From the NCBI RefSeq assembly GCF_040581405.1, contig NZ_CP137157.1, positions 2,313,001-2,377,000 of the forward strand: 64,000 bases of DNA. Reading direction: 5' to 3'. The notes under the pieces were generated by a model, which saw only the letters and a list, made by a program, of their open reading frames with translations, ran no database searches and was not told where the DNA came from. The translations under genes and the position numbers were made by a program. Origin of the DNA: Komagataeibacter sucrofermentans DSM 15973 (GTDB lineage Bacteria > Pseudomonadota > Alphaproteobacteria > Acetobacterales > Acetobacteraceae). Below are positions 11,683-20,464 of this stretch, piece after piece (the first letter of the stretch is position 1; the number at the start of each line of letters is the position of its first letter).

Positions 11683-12312
11683 TTAATCAAAATCCGTGGG
11701 CAGGTCGGGGTTGGCGGCATGTTCGAACATGCGGGTCAGCTGATGGGGCAGCACGCGCCCAAGCGACAGGTCGGTAGGCAGGCTGTCGGCTGCAAACCAG
11801 CCAATCTCCGATGTCTCGATACTGGTCTCGGCGCTCCCACCGGTCAGTTCGCAGATGAAACAAAGCGTGCAGCATGAAAAGGGTGCGGGCGGATGGCCCT
11901 GCCGGTCGCGGTCCCACACGGCGGCGAGCTTGGTCACGCGCACGCTAAAGCCGCTTTCCTCGCGCACTTCCTTTACCGTATTTTCCACCGGGGTCAGGTT
12001 TACATCCGCCCAGCCGCCCGGCAGGGTCCAGCGGTCATGGTCCAGCACCTCGCGCACCAGCAGCATGCGGCCCTGCGCATCAAACACGGCGGCGCGCACC
12101 ACCAGCTTGGGCGTGGCATAGCCGTCCTGACTGGTGAACAGGTCGAGCACGCGCTCCATGTCGGCATGACTGCCCGCGGCCATCATATCGGCTGCGATCT
12201 GCCTTATGCTTTCATAACGTTCGCGGTCGAACGGGCTTTCGGCATAGGTCAGGCCGCTCTGGGCCAGCGCCTGCAGGTCACGGGCCCAGATGAGCCATTG
12301 CGGGGTTGTCAT
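11683..12312 (-). CDS. Nudix hydrolase with N-terminal NUDIX-associated domain
   Basis: This 209-residue protein has two domains. Residues 1-60 match the helical N-terminal domain found in some Nudix hydrolases (WARDLQALAQSGLTYAESPFDRERYE). The Nudix fold follows, with the full box GWADVNLTPVENTVKEVREESGF; the REVREESG metal-binding glutamates are intact. It probably hydrolyses a nucleoside diphosphate linked to another moiety. The substrate cannot be read from sequence, though relatives with this N-domain act on ADP-ribose or NAD-type molecules. The ATG overlaps the stop of the upstream cupin gene by 4 nt, so the two are translationally coupled. Confidence 0.88.
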   Translation of the reverse strand: MTTPQWLIWARDLQALAQSGLTYAESPFDRERYESIRQIAADMMAAGSHADMERVLDLFTSQDGYATPKLVVRAAVFDAQGRMLLVREVLDHDRWTLPGGWADVNLTPVENTVKEVREESGFSVRVTKLAAVWDRDRQGHPPAPFSCCTLCFICELTGGSAETSIETSEIGWFAADSLPTDLSLGRVLPHQLTRMFEHAANPDLPTDFD

Positions 12313-12788
12313 GCATTGTCTCCTTGTGGCGTCCAGCCGGGCGGGGCCAGTTCAAACTGGCTGAAAACGAAGGCGGGGGCCACCTGGCAGCCCATAAGGC
12401 TCCACGCCCCCTCGCTCTGAGCCGCCTGCCATGCGCCCGGTGGCACCACCGCCTGCAACACCTGCCCCCGTGCTGGCAGCGGGCCAAGCACGATCCGCTC
12501 GATCGCGGCACCCTGCCTTGCGGCAATTTCCAGCACAAGCGGGCCGCCACCCTGCCAGCACCAGATCTCGGCTGCATCAACGCGGTGCCAGTGCGAGCGC
12601 TCGCCTGCCGCCAGCAGGAAACTGATGGTCGAGACCGCGCCACGCGGGCCATCGGGCGGGGTATCGCGCCATAGTTCGCGGTAGCTGCCGCCTTCGGGGT
12701 GGGGTTGCAGGCCCAGTAGCTGCCGCACGGTCTCGGCAGGGGTGTTGGGATCTCGCAAATCTGTCATGGGGGTTCTGGCTCCGGTCAT
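12309..12788 (-). CDS. Cupin domain protein (DUF985 family)
   Basis: This 159-residue protein has a single cupin barrel of the DUF985 type: LGLQPHPEGGSYRELWRD, STISFLLAAGERSHWHRVDAAEIW and a C-terminal VAPAFVFSQFELAPPGW. These are characteristic positions of the family, which includes plant and bacterial members of unclear enzymatic role. Start choice: ATG at 12788 has GGAG nine bases upstream. ATG at 12767 (MTDLRDPN) is a plausible alternative. The gene is coupled to the Nudix hydrolase by a 4-nt ATGA overlap. A dispersed repeat element lies just upstream. Confidence 0.8.
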   Translation of the reverse strand: MTGARTPMTDLRDPNTPAETVRQLLGLQPHPEGGSYRELWRDTPPDGPRGAVSTISFLLAAGERSHWHRVDAAEIWCWQGGGPLVLEIAARQGAAIERIVLGPLPARGQVLQAVVPPGAWQAAQSEGAWSLMGCQVAPAFVFSQFELAPPGWTPQGDNA

Positions 12789-12848
12789 GATCGCATGCTC
12801 CGGCGTAGCCCTCCTGCCGCCAGGCTGCAAACGGCAGGGGAACAGAGA

Positions 12849-12920
12849 ATAAAAGTTTCCGGGTGCCGCCTTTTTTCAAAAAGGCAGCGTTCTTTAAAGC
12901 TTTTTGGAGGAAAGCTTTAC
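12849..12920 (-). repeat. Dispersed intergenic repeat, near-complete copy, inverted
   Basis: Read on the minus strand it gives GGTAAAGCTTTCC..AAAAAGCTTT (hairpin 1), then GCTGCCTTTTTGAAAAAAGG (hairpin 2), then a CACCCGGAAACTTTTATTC flank. This is the same layout as the full copy at 36745-36829 but lacks the outer 5' flank. Its edge GGTAAAGC supplies the TAA stop codon (12917-12919) of the upstream UbiC-fold gene. Confidence 0.75.
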
Positions 12921-13588
12921 CTCTGGCCCTGAGGCGTAAAAGCGAGGGTCTGGTCGGTATAGGTTTCCACCACCTCGCTGAACGGACGGCCCTGGCCGTC
13001 ACGCAGTACCGCGCGCTGGCGCACGATTTCAGCCGGAGCCACGATCATCGTGCCGCCCTGCCCCACAACCGGTCCCGGCCATGGCGACCACAGCCGCGTA
13101 AACTCCAGCCGCTCGCGCGTAAAGTGCAGCGGCGCCACCACATGGCCGAAGGATGTGTCGGTTCCCTCCAGCGTGGCGTTCATCTGCGGGGTCAGCAGGG
13201 CGGGCACATACCAGTTATCCGCCACCGAAAGCACATATGGCCCGCAGACCAGCCGCACCTGCCGGTGCCGCACCGGTTGCGCAGCACTCACGCCCAGATC
13301 GGCCCGCACCCGCGCGGGCACGGGGTCGGGCTGCGGCAGGGCGACCTTCTGCGCCACGACAACGGGGCGTGCTGCCATATGGTGGGTAGCGCACCAGTCC
13401 TCCAGCGCCAGCGTGGCGCTGGGGTGGGTGAGCAGGGTTATTTCCAGTTCCTGCACGCTCATCATCAGGCGCGCGCGCTCGGCTGGCGTATCGGACCATG
13501 AAAGGCTGGCCGCCAGCATGGGGCTGGCAGGCAGCAGGCCCGCCCCCATCATCGCCGCTACACATACCCCCCTGCCCATGACATCCAC
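12917..13588 (-). CDS. Exported protein with chorismate-lyase (UbiC/UTRA)-like fold
   Basis: This 223-residue protein begins with a signal-peptide-like segment (VCVAAMMGAGLLPASPMLAAS). The mature part has an arrangement reminiscent of chorismate pyruvate-lyase: VRLVCGPYVLSVADNWYVPALL, then LEGTDTSFGHVVAPLHFTRE, and a C-terminal RAVLRDGQGRPFSEVVETY. Whether it has lyase activity is unknown; export would be unusual for UbiC, so a different ligand is possible. Its stop codon lies inside a dispersed repeat. It ends 2 nt... upstream spacing to bglAx is 2 nt, so the two genes are probably co-transcribed with bglAx first. Confidence 0.6.
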   Translation of the reverse strand: MDVMGRGVCVAAMMGAGLLPASPMLAASLSWSDTPAERARLMMSVQELEITLLTHPSATLALEDWCATHHMAARPVVVAQKVALPQPDPVPARVRADLGVSAAQPVRHRQVRLVCGPYVLSVADNWYVPALLTPQMNATLEGTDTSFGHVVAPLHFTRERLEFTRLWSPWPGPVVGQGGTMIVAPAEIVRQRAVLRDGQGRPFSEVVETYTDQTLAFTPQGQR

Positions 13589-13590
13589 CC

Positions 13591-15798
13591 TCAGGGCGCC
13601 ATGGTCCGGCCATGCAGATGCATGGTGGTCTGCTGGCTGTCATCGGTGGCGCATGACGCAAGCCACACGCGGAAGGTGCCCGAGGGCACGCTCCACCGGT
13701 CATGTTTTCCATCGAAATGGGCCAGCAGGCGCGGCTCAAGCTGCACGGAAACCTGACGGCTCTCGCCCGGCGCCAGGCTGATGCGCTGCCAGCCCGCCAG
13801 GCGGCGCGCGCCACCATCGGGCAGGCCAACATAGACCTGCGGCACATCCACGCCCGCCCGCGTGCCGGTGTTGTGCACGTTGAACGTGGCCGTAACCTGC
13901 CCATGGCGTTCCGTCACCTTCAGCCCATCGGTGCTGAACGTGGTGTAGGTCAGGCCATAACCGAACGGATAGAGCGGCTTGAAGTGATTGCGGTCGAACC
14001 AGCGATAACCGACATCGCTGCCTTCGTCGTAAACCAGTTCCTGATCGGTATGGAACTGCATCTCGAACACGTTATCTGCCGTAACACCTGCAATATCGGG
14101 GTGGGCCAGCTGAGATTCCGCCTGCGGGAAGGTCATGGTCAGGTGGCCCGAGGGCGCAACCTTGCCAAACAGCAGCCGGGCAATGGCCGGACCACCGCCC
14201 GAACCGGGGAACCATGCCTCGAGCACGCCCGCCACGCTGCTGTTCCACGGCATCAGCACCGGGTCGCCGGTTTCCATCACCACCACCGTGCGCGGGTTGG
14301 CGGCGGCCACGGCCGTAATCAGCGCATCGGCATTGTCATCAAGGTGCATGCTGGGCGCGTCCATCCCCTCGAAGGTGAACTGCGTGGCATATACCACCAC
14401 CACGTCAGCCGCCCGCGCGGCCCGCACGGCAGAGGCGATACTGGTGCCGGGATCATAGGTGATCCGGGCACCGGGCGCCTCGGCCTGCATGGCCTTGAGC
14501 GGCGAGGACGGGAAATAGACCGGATCACCCGGCCATTCCTTCTTGCCCGGCCCCTTCACCGCCTCGCCCCCGATGGGATCGACCTGGCTGGAGCCACCGC
14601 CCGAAATCACGCCCGCATCGGCATGGCCACCAATGACGGCAATGCGCGCGGTAGGCGAAAGCGGCAGGATGTTGCCCTGGTTGCGCAGCAGGACCGCGCC
14701 TTCTTCCTCATCCTTCTGGGCCACGAGGGTATCGGTCACGACATCAAGCGGCCCGCGCTGCGCCGGATGGTCCACAAGCCCCGCCGCGAACAGCGCGCGG
14801 ACAACGCGCTCCGCCATGTCGTTGATGCGCGCTTCGGGCACGCGTCCGGCCTTGACGTCAGCAGCCAGCAGGGTGCGGAAATAGGGCCGGGCATCCGTAT
14901 GGTCACCTGCGGATTCCTGATCCAGCCCCGCCAGCGCCGCCCGCGCGGAGGAATGCGTGGCCCCCCAGTCGGACATGACAAAGCCGGGATAATGCCAGTC
15001 CTGCTTCAGCGTCTTGTTCAGCAGGTACGGGTTTTCACACGCATACAGGTCGTTGACGCGGTTGTACGAGCACATGACCGCGCCCGGATGCCCGGTTTCA
15101 AGCGCGATCTCGAAGCCCAGCAGGTCGCTTTCACGCATGGCCACAGGGTCGATATCCGCGCTCATGGTCATGCGCGAGGTTTCGAGGTCATTCATCGCAT
15201 AATGCTTGAGCGTGGAGATCACATGCTGCGACTGCACGCCTGCAATGGTGCTGCCCACCATGCGCCCGGTCTGCAGCGGATCTTCGCCCGCATATTCAAA
15301 GTTGCGGCCGCCACGCGGGTCGCGCGTCAGGTCCGCACCGCCGCCAAGCAGGATGTTGAAGCCGCTCTGCCATGCCTCGCGCCCGATCATGACACCGGCC
15401 TGCCGCGCCATGTCCATATCCCACGTACTGGCCGTGGACTGGCCCGACGGCAGCGAAACCGCTTCACCATTCCTGCGGATATGCGCGGGGTTGCGCACGC
15501 CAAGCCCCGCATCCGAAATCTGCAGGTCAGGCAGGCCCGAACCCTGGGGCGCGCGCAGGTATGCAGCCGACCCCAGGCCACCGGGAGGGGCCACGCTGCC
15601 GTTAAAGCCGCCGCCATCAACACTGAACAGCAGGGACATCTTGTCCTCAAGGCTCATGGAGGCGAGCACCTGCCGCGCCCGGGCATCGGCCTGGTCGCCC
15701 CCGCCATCATGCGCATGCCGGGCAAAGGCGGGCGCCTGGGCCAGCGCCATGCCACACGCCACGGCGGATAACAGGAATATCTTGCGGGACAGTCTCAT
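13591..15798 (-). CDS. bglAx: Beta-glucosidase, glycoside hydrolase family 3
   Basis: This 735-residue exported enzyme removes glucose from cello-oligosaccharides and is the last gene of the Komagataeibacter cellulose locus. The signal peptide is about residues 1-26 (MRLSRKIFLLSAVACGMALA, then APAFA). The GH3 N-terminal barrel contains the nucleophile aspartate in GFVMSDWGATHS. The GH3 C-terminal alpha/beta sandwich follows (ARIAVIGGHADAGVISGGGS), with a fibronectin-III-like domain at the end (GTRAGVDVPQVYVGLP). The frame is open to 15897, but ATG at 15798 has a strong GGAGGA upstream and gives the signal peptide. A terminator separates it from bcsD, so it probably also has its own promoter. 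Confidence 0.93.
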   Translation of the reverse strand: MRLSRKIFLLSAVACGMALAQAPAFARHAHDGGGDQADARARQVLASMSLEDKMSLLFSVDGGGFNGSVAPPGGLGSAAYLRAPQGSGLPDLQISDAGLGVRNPAHIRRNGEAVSLPSGQSTASTWDMDMARQAGVMIGREAWQSGFNILLGGGADLTRDPRGGRNFEYAGEDPLQTGRMVGSTIAGVQSQHVISTLKHYAMNDLETSRMTMSADIDPVAMRESDLLGFEIALETGHPGAVMCSYNRVNDLYACENPYLLNKTLKQDWHYPGFVMSDWGATHSSARAALAGLDQESAGDHTDARPYFRTLLAADVKAGRVPEARINDMAERVVRALFAAGLVDHPAQRGPLDVVTDTLVAQKDEEEGAVLLRNQGNILPLSPTARIAVIGGHADAGVISGGGSSQVDPIGGEAVKGPGKKEWPGDPVYFPSSPLKAMQAEAPGARITYDPGTSIASAVRAARAADVVVVYATQFTFEGMDAPSMHLDDNADALITAVAAANPRTVVVMETGDPVLMPWNSSVAGVLEAWFPGSGGGPAIARLLFGKVAPSGHLTMTFPQAESQLAHPDIAGVTADNVFEMQFHTDQELVYDEGSDVGYRWFDRNHFKPLYPFGYGLTYTTFSTDGLKVTERHGQVTATFNVHNTGTRAGVDVPQVYVGLPDGGARRLAGWQRISLAPGESRQVSVQLEPRLLAHFDGKHDRWSVPSGTFRVWLASCATDDSQQTTMHLHGRTMAP

Positions 15799-15939
15799 GT
15801 GGCTGGCTCCTCCTTCAGGGGCTGGACAGTGACGACACGGGCAGCCGCCCGCCATCTCCTTGGCCCATTTGTGAAGCACCCTGCCCCCACGCCGCATGAT
15901 CTAGCGCAAAAACAGGGCAAAGAGTGGAGGCCATATACG

Positions 15940-15986
15940 CAAAAACCCCGCCTACAGGGCATGAACACGCCTGTGGGCAGGGTTTT
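15940..15986 (-). terminator. Terminator after bcsD
   Basis: On the minus strand AAAACCCTGCCCACAGG pairs with CCTGTAGGCGGGGTTTT around an 11-nt loop, with two mismatched or wobble positions, and runs into TTTTTGCG. It lies 26 nt after the bcsD stop and closes the bcsABCD transcript before bglAx. Confidence 0.75.
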
Positions 15987-16011
15987 GACGCAAATGGCGC
16001 GACTGGTAAGG

Positions 16012-16482
16012 TCAGGTCGCGGCGCTGCGGGTGCGCATGTACAGGATGACCGTCTGGGCCGGGACCGAGTTCAGGTCTTCCGCGTCGATATCACGCGTCA
16101 CGACATAATCACCGAAGGCGCCGGGCTGCGACGTGATCCAGCGGCCATAAAGCCCTTCCAGCACCGGGGCAAGCCATGTGCCGGCGGGTTCGCCCGCGCT
16201 GCCCACCTGCGGCAGGTCTTCATGCACGATGCGCATGGCCTGTTCTTCCGCCAGCAGGTCCAGCTTTACGTAGCCCCAGTTGATCATGGCCAGCAGGGCG
16301 TTCAGCTCGATCTGGAGCTGGTGGATGGTGTTGCACAGCGGCGGCTGGAAACGACCAGCCATACCCCGGCCGACCTCGCGCAACAGGTCATTCCTGACCT
16401 CGATCCCGGCCTGATCATCGATCTCCCAGGACAGTGCCTGCAGGAAAAGCGAAAAGTCCGGTTTTGCGTTCAAAGTTGTCAT
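16012..16482 (-). CDS. bcsD: Cellulose synthase subunit D (crystallisation subunit)
   Basis: BcsD/AcsD is a 156-residue periplasmic protein found in acetic acid bacteria. It assembles as a ring-like octamer that channels glucan chains and is needed for efficient crystalline cellulose. The sequence shows the known family: MTTLNAKPDFSLFLQALSWE, FQPPLCNTIHQLQIELNALL and the C-terminal DIDAEDLNSVPAQTVILYMR. No signal peptide is visible. Its ATG overlaps the bcsC stop by 1 nt (TAATG), showing tight translational coupling in bcsABCD. A terminator follows the gene. Confidence 0.97.
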   Translation of the reverse strand: MTTLNAKPDFSLFLQALSWEIDDQAGIEVRNDLLREVGRGMAGRFQPPLCNTIHQLQIELNALLAMINWGYVKLDLLAEEQAMRIVHEDLPQVGSAGEPAGTWLAPVLEGLYGRWITSQPGAFGDYVVTRDIDAEDLNSVPAQTVILYMRTRSAAT

Positions 16483-19400
16483 TACTGGTCCATAATAAGA
16501 TAGTGTGCGGAAATCATGGCGCCGCTTTCAGTCCAGTTACCGGCCTTCTGATAGCGCCCCGAGAGATCAAGACGAACATTGCGTGTAAAGCGATAGCCCA
16601 CCCTAGCATTAAAGCCGCCCGTAAGACCAGCAATACTATCCCCGGGATAGTAGGCGCTGTTCACCGTTTCCTGCGACAGATAATCCGTTGGCAGGGCATT
16701 CTGCACAAAGTTCGATGCAACGTAATTGGCACCGGACTGCAGCAGCGATGACGTGGGGAAGAAGGGCGCCGCGTGTTCATGGAACACCTGGTAGCCCACG
16801 CTACCCGTCACATCCCAGTCCAGCCGCTTGTGCTGGCCCGCATAACGCACCGGCACGGTTGCCGCATAATAGGACTGCGGCGAGAAGTAGCCGCCCTGCC
16901 CATAGGTATAGAAATCCTCGTTATGGGCATAACCGAAATAGGTCAGGCTCACGCCAATGCGCACCAGCATGTTGGCGTTATGCCACACCAGCGTATTGGC
17001 GCCGATGCCGGCTTCGCGCTCGCTGTTGCGCTGCACGTTCTTGCCGGTCTGGATCGCGTAGCCGCCACCACCATACAGGATGGTGTTGCCCAGCGTCGCC
17101 TCGACCTGACCGTGGAAGTGGTTGGTCACCACCCCACCCCATTCGCTACCCCACTGCTTGGTCAGGTCATGACCATAGACCTGACGCGCGTAACGACCGA
17201 CCTCGCTGTTGTAGTTCGGATCACGCAGGCCACCATAGGACAGCACGCTGTTGGTGATCGACCGGCGCTCGGCGCTGACACGGAACGTGACCGGCCCCAC
17301 GCGCGGCGAGAACTCGACCCCGCCCAGCACGTTGGTAATGGGGAAGCCGATGGGCGAGGCGCCGACATCAGCGCGCACCCAGCTATTGCCGAACTGCACA
17401 TCCGGCGCAAACCCGGCCTCGCCTGCACCAGCCGCGATGCGCTGGGTATGGTTGGCGCTCAGGAAATCAAGCCCGCCACACGAACTGTGGCCCGCGCACT
17501 GGTTGGCAGCCTGCGTTGCCATGAACGTGCCATAACGCGGCACATCATAGACGGAGCCTGTGTTGAGCTGGCCCGACCAGATCATGGTTGGCGTGATCGA
17601 GAAGGTCAGGGCGGAAGCACCGGCCTGCAGCGGCAGGCGGCCCACGATGGGAATGTTCGCTTCCGTCAGGCGGCCCATGCCATGCTCGCCCGAACGCGAC
17701 CGGAAGCCCAGCCCACCATCAATGGAGGGTGCAAGGTTTTCACGCAGCGTGTGGATCTGGCCAGCAATGGAGGAGAGCATCTGGTCCGACGTATCGGGCG
17801 ATGCCGCCTCGGCACTGTAGGAGCCACCGGTCACCGGCGCGCCCAGTTCCACCTGATGCCCGTAGCCACGCGACTGGAACGGGTTGGTCGATGGCGGGGC
17901 AAGCGCTTCTTCCTGCGCCCCGACCGGACCAGACGCGGCCCGCGTGCCCTCGACCTGCTGCAGGCGCAGGTCATAGGCGCGGCGCAGGTCCTCGATGGTG
18001 CGCTGACCATGGCCATCGGCCTGGTCAGCTACGGCCATGGCCAGCCAGGCGCGGGCATCCATCGGGCTTTCCTGCACGCCATCCATCGCGAGACGGGTGG
18101 CAAGACTGTTGTGGTTGCTGTTGACCGCCGCCTGCACCGCCGCCTGCCGCGCATCAAGATCCTGCGGGTTGTGGCGCAGCACCGCAAGGTCGATCTCGAG
18201 CGCCTTGCCCGGCTTGCCGTGGCCGTTATACAGCCGCGCGAGCGCCAGCTTGGGCGATGTCGCCTCCGGGTCGGCCTGCAGGGCGGGCGCCAGATGATCG
18301 TAGGCCTGCGCCTGATCGCCACGCTGGTTGAGCAGATCGGACTGCGCCACCGAGATGCCCATGCGCAGTTGCTGCAATGTCTGCATCTGCTCGGGCAGCA
18401 GCGCATTGCCCGCGCCCGAACCCGTGCCATCCCCCAGCGGGGCCAGCAGGCGTGCGGCTGCCACCGGGTTGCTGATCTTCATGTATTCGGTGGCGTAGGA
18501 CAGGCGCTGGTCGGGCGAAAGGTCGATGGTGCGCGTCGAGGCGATACGCAGCGCCATGCGCGCATGCACCATGTCGCCACGCTGGCGGAACAGGTCGGCC
18601 ACCGCCACGCCACGCGCGCCGGTCGGATCAGGCTGGGAAAGGGCCTCGCGGATCAGCGGCACCGGGTTGGATACCATCGACAGGCGGCTGGCCAGGTCCT
18701 GCTTGATTTCCATTTCCTCGGCAATGGAACGGATCGCGGGGGAATAATCCGCGGGCGACAGACCGGCCAGAAGCTGGCGGGTCATCGCATCATTGCCACT
18801 GCCATAGGTATACAGGATACCGGCCTGGCGGTCCTGCGCGGTGACAGGATTGGCCAGGATGGGCTGCATCACGCGCCCGGCTTCAGCCACATCGCCCTGC
18901 TGCTGCAGCGCATTGGCAAGGTTGATGCGCACCCACGGGTCACGCGGGGCCTGGGCCATCGCTTCGCGCAGGATGGAAACCTTGCGCGCTGAATCCGATG
19001 TCTGCGACGCTGCCGCCATAAGGCCGGAAACCTCGATTTCCCCGACCTGGCTGGCATATTGCGGGCTCACACGCGACAGGAGCTGGCGTGCTTCCGCCGT
19101 GTTGCCCTGCGCCATGTCCACCCGCGCCAGCCCCATAAGGGCCAGCTGGTTATTGGGCTCACGCGACAGGATGCCACGATATTCCTGCTCGGCGGCGGCA
19201 ACCTGCCCGGTCGAGCGCTGCAGGTCGGCCAGCATGAGGGTCGCGCCGGTGTACTGCCCGGGCTGGCGGGCCAGCGTGGCAAGCTTCTGCTTGGCCTCGG
19301 TATACTGATGGGCGGCAATCAACTGGCGAACGGCGGCATAGTCCCCGCTGACCGCCATGCCCGCAAGCGCCGGGCGCCAGCGATCGGCAGTCTTGGGGTC

Positions 19401-20462
19401 GGCGGCCATCGCCTCTTCAAAATAGCGGTGCGCCTCGGCGGTATCGCCCTGCCGCATGCTCACGAGGCCCATGCCACCCAGTGAATCAGCATCATGGGAG
19501 TTGATCTGCAACGCCGACTGGAAGGACTGTTCGGCAGCGGAAAGACGGCCCGCGTTGAGCTGCTGGTAACCGGCCTGCCGCGCAAGCCCCGCCTTGTCCG
19601 GCGGGCCGCCGGGGGGGTGAAGCATGTGTTCGCGCAGCGCGGCATCATTGGGGTGGGCGGAAAGCCACTGCTCCATGAGGGGCTGCGTATCGGGATTGAC
19701 CGGCAGCCAGCTCAGGGTCTGGCGATAGGACTGCGTCGCGGCGGCAGCTTCGACCGGGGCCTGACTCTGGAAGGATTGCAGATCCTTGAGCCGGGTCAGG
19801 CCTTCCATGCGGGTCGAGGTATTATAGGTCAGGGCCTGGGCAAAGGCGAGCTGGGCGCGGTAATTCTGCGGGTTGGACGCAACGATCCCGGCCAGCCCCG
19901 CGCGCGCCTGGTCCCACTGGGTCGGCACGCCCGCCATGGTCTGGTAGTATTCCACCGCAAGCGAACGGGGCGGCTTGCCACCGTGGAACAGCTTCTGGTA
20001 CCCCGCCACCGCCTGCGCGTTCTGGCCCGAACCCGCCAGCGAACGGATCTGTGACAGGTCGCTTTGGGAAATGGCCCGCTCGCTGAGCAGATCGCTCAGG
20101 TTGCTGACCGCCGTGCTGGCCGGGGCCACCTGCTGCAGGTGGCGCAGGGTATCGGCAGCGGCTTCGCGGTTGCCAACGGCCGCCTGGTATTCACCCTCCA
20201 CTTCCAGCACGTCAGGGGCATCGGGGGCGATGCGCTGCGCATTCTGCAGGGCCTGGCGGGCATTGTCATATTGCTGCTGCTGAAGCCAGAAGCGTGCCTG
20301 CTGCAACAGGATCTGCCGTGGGGCCGCAGCCGGACTCGCGGCTGTGGAAGTCACGGCAGTGGAAGCCTGCTGCGCCCGCGCAACAGGAACCGCCACCAGC
20401 ACCGTCATGCAACTGCTGGCCAGCAGGGCACCAGAAAGCGAAAGGGCGTATCGCCTGTTCAT
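16482..20462 (-). CDS. bcsC: Cellulose synthase outer-membrane export subunit C
   Basis: BcsC is a 1326-residue envelope protein that exports cellulose across the outer membrane. The signal peptide is residues 1 to about 30 (MNRRYALSLSGALLASSCMT, cleavage after ARA). A long periplasmic array of TPR repeats follows, for example residues containing QARFWLQQQQYDNARQALQN and LAFAQALTYN. The C-terminal BCSC_C beta-barrel (roughly the last 330 residues) contains ANIPIVGRLPLQAGASALTF, RISAERRSITNSV-like strands and the final VRLDLSGRYQKAGNWTESG. The frame is open to 20558, but ATG at 20462 gives the signal peptide and lies 2 nt after the bcsB stop. It is part of bcsABCD. Confidence 0.97.
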   Translation of the reverse strand: MNRRYALSLSGALLASSCMTVLVAVPVARAQQASTAVTSTAASPAAAPRQILLQQARFWLQQQQYDNARQALQNAQRIAPDAPDVLEVEGEYQAAVGNREAAADTLRHLQQVAPASTAVSNLSDLLSERAISQSDLSQIRSLAGSGQNAQAVAGYQKLFHGGKPPRSLAVEYYQTMAGVPTQWDQARAGLAGIVASNPQNYRAQLAFAQALTYNTSTRMEGLTRLKDLQSFQSQAPVEAAAATQSYRQTLSWLPVNPDTQPLMEQWLSAHPNDAALREHMLHPPGGPPDKAGLARQAGYQQLNAGRLSAAEQSFQSALQINSHDADSLGGMGLVSMRQGDTAEAHRYFEEAMAADPKTADRWRPALAGMAVSGDYAAVRQLIAAHQYTEAKQKLATLARQPGQYTGATLMLADLQRSTGQVAAAEQEYRGILSREPNNQLALMGLARVDMAQGNTAEARQLLSRVSPQYASQVGEIEVSGLMAAASQTSDSARKVSILREAMAQAPRDPWVRINLANALQQQGDVAEAGRVMQPILANPVTAQDRQAGILYTYGSGNDAMTRQLLAGLSPADYSPAIRSIAEEMEIKQDLASRLSMVSNPVPLIREALSQPDPTGARGVAVADLFRQRGDMVHARMALRIASTRTIDLSPDQRLSYATEYMKISNPVAAARLLAPLGDGTGSGAGNALLPEQMQTLQQLRMGISVAQSDLLNQRGDQAQAYDHLAPALQADPEATSPKLALARLYNGHGKPGKALEIDLAVLRHNPQDLDARQAAVQAAVNSNHNSLATRLAMDGVQESPMDARAWLAMAVADQADGHGQRTIEDLRRAYDLRLQQVEGTRAASGPVGAQEEALAPPSTNPFQSRGYGHQVELGAPVTGGSYSAEAASPDTSDQMLSSIAGQIHTLRENLAPSIDGGLGFRSRSGEHGMGRLTEANIPIVGRLPLQAGASALTFSITPTMIWSGQLNTGSVYDVPRYGTFMATQAANQCAGHSSCGGLDFLSANHTQRIAAGAGEAGFAPDVQFGNSWVRADVGASPIGFPITNVLGGVEFSPRVGPVTFRVSAERRSITNSVLSYGGLRDPNYNSEVGRYARQVYGHDLTKQWGSEWGGVVTNHFHGQVEATLGNTILYGGGGYAIQTGKNVQRNSEREAGIGANTLVWHNANMLVRIGVSLTYFGYAHNEDFYTYGQGGYFSPQSYYAATVPVRYAGQHKRLDWDVTGSVGYQVFHEHAAPFFPTSSLLQSGANYVASNFVQNALPTDYLSQETVNSAYYPGDSIAGLTGGFNARVGYRFTRNVRLDLSGRYQKAGNWTESGAMISAHYLIMDQ

Positions 20463-20464
20463 GA

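Noticed and set aside
13702-18992. Very long open frames on the plus strand opposite bglAx, bcsD and bcsC (for example about 13702-15771 and 16773-18992)
   Set aside because: They lie antisense to well-supported genes, have no recognisable domains and are rich in His/Arg/Gly, typical of reverse-strand frames in high-GC DNA.
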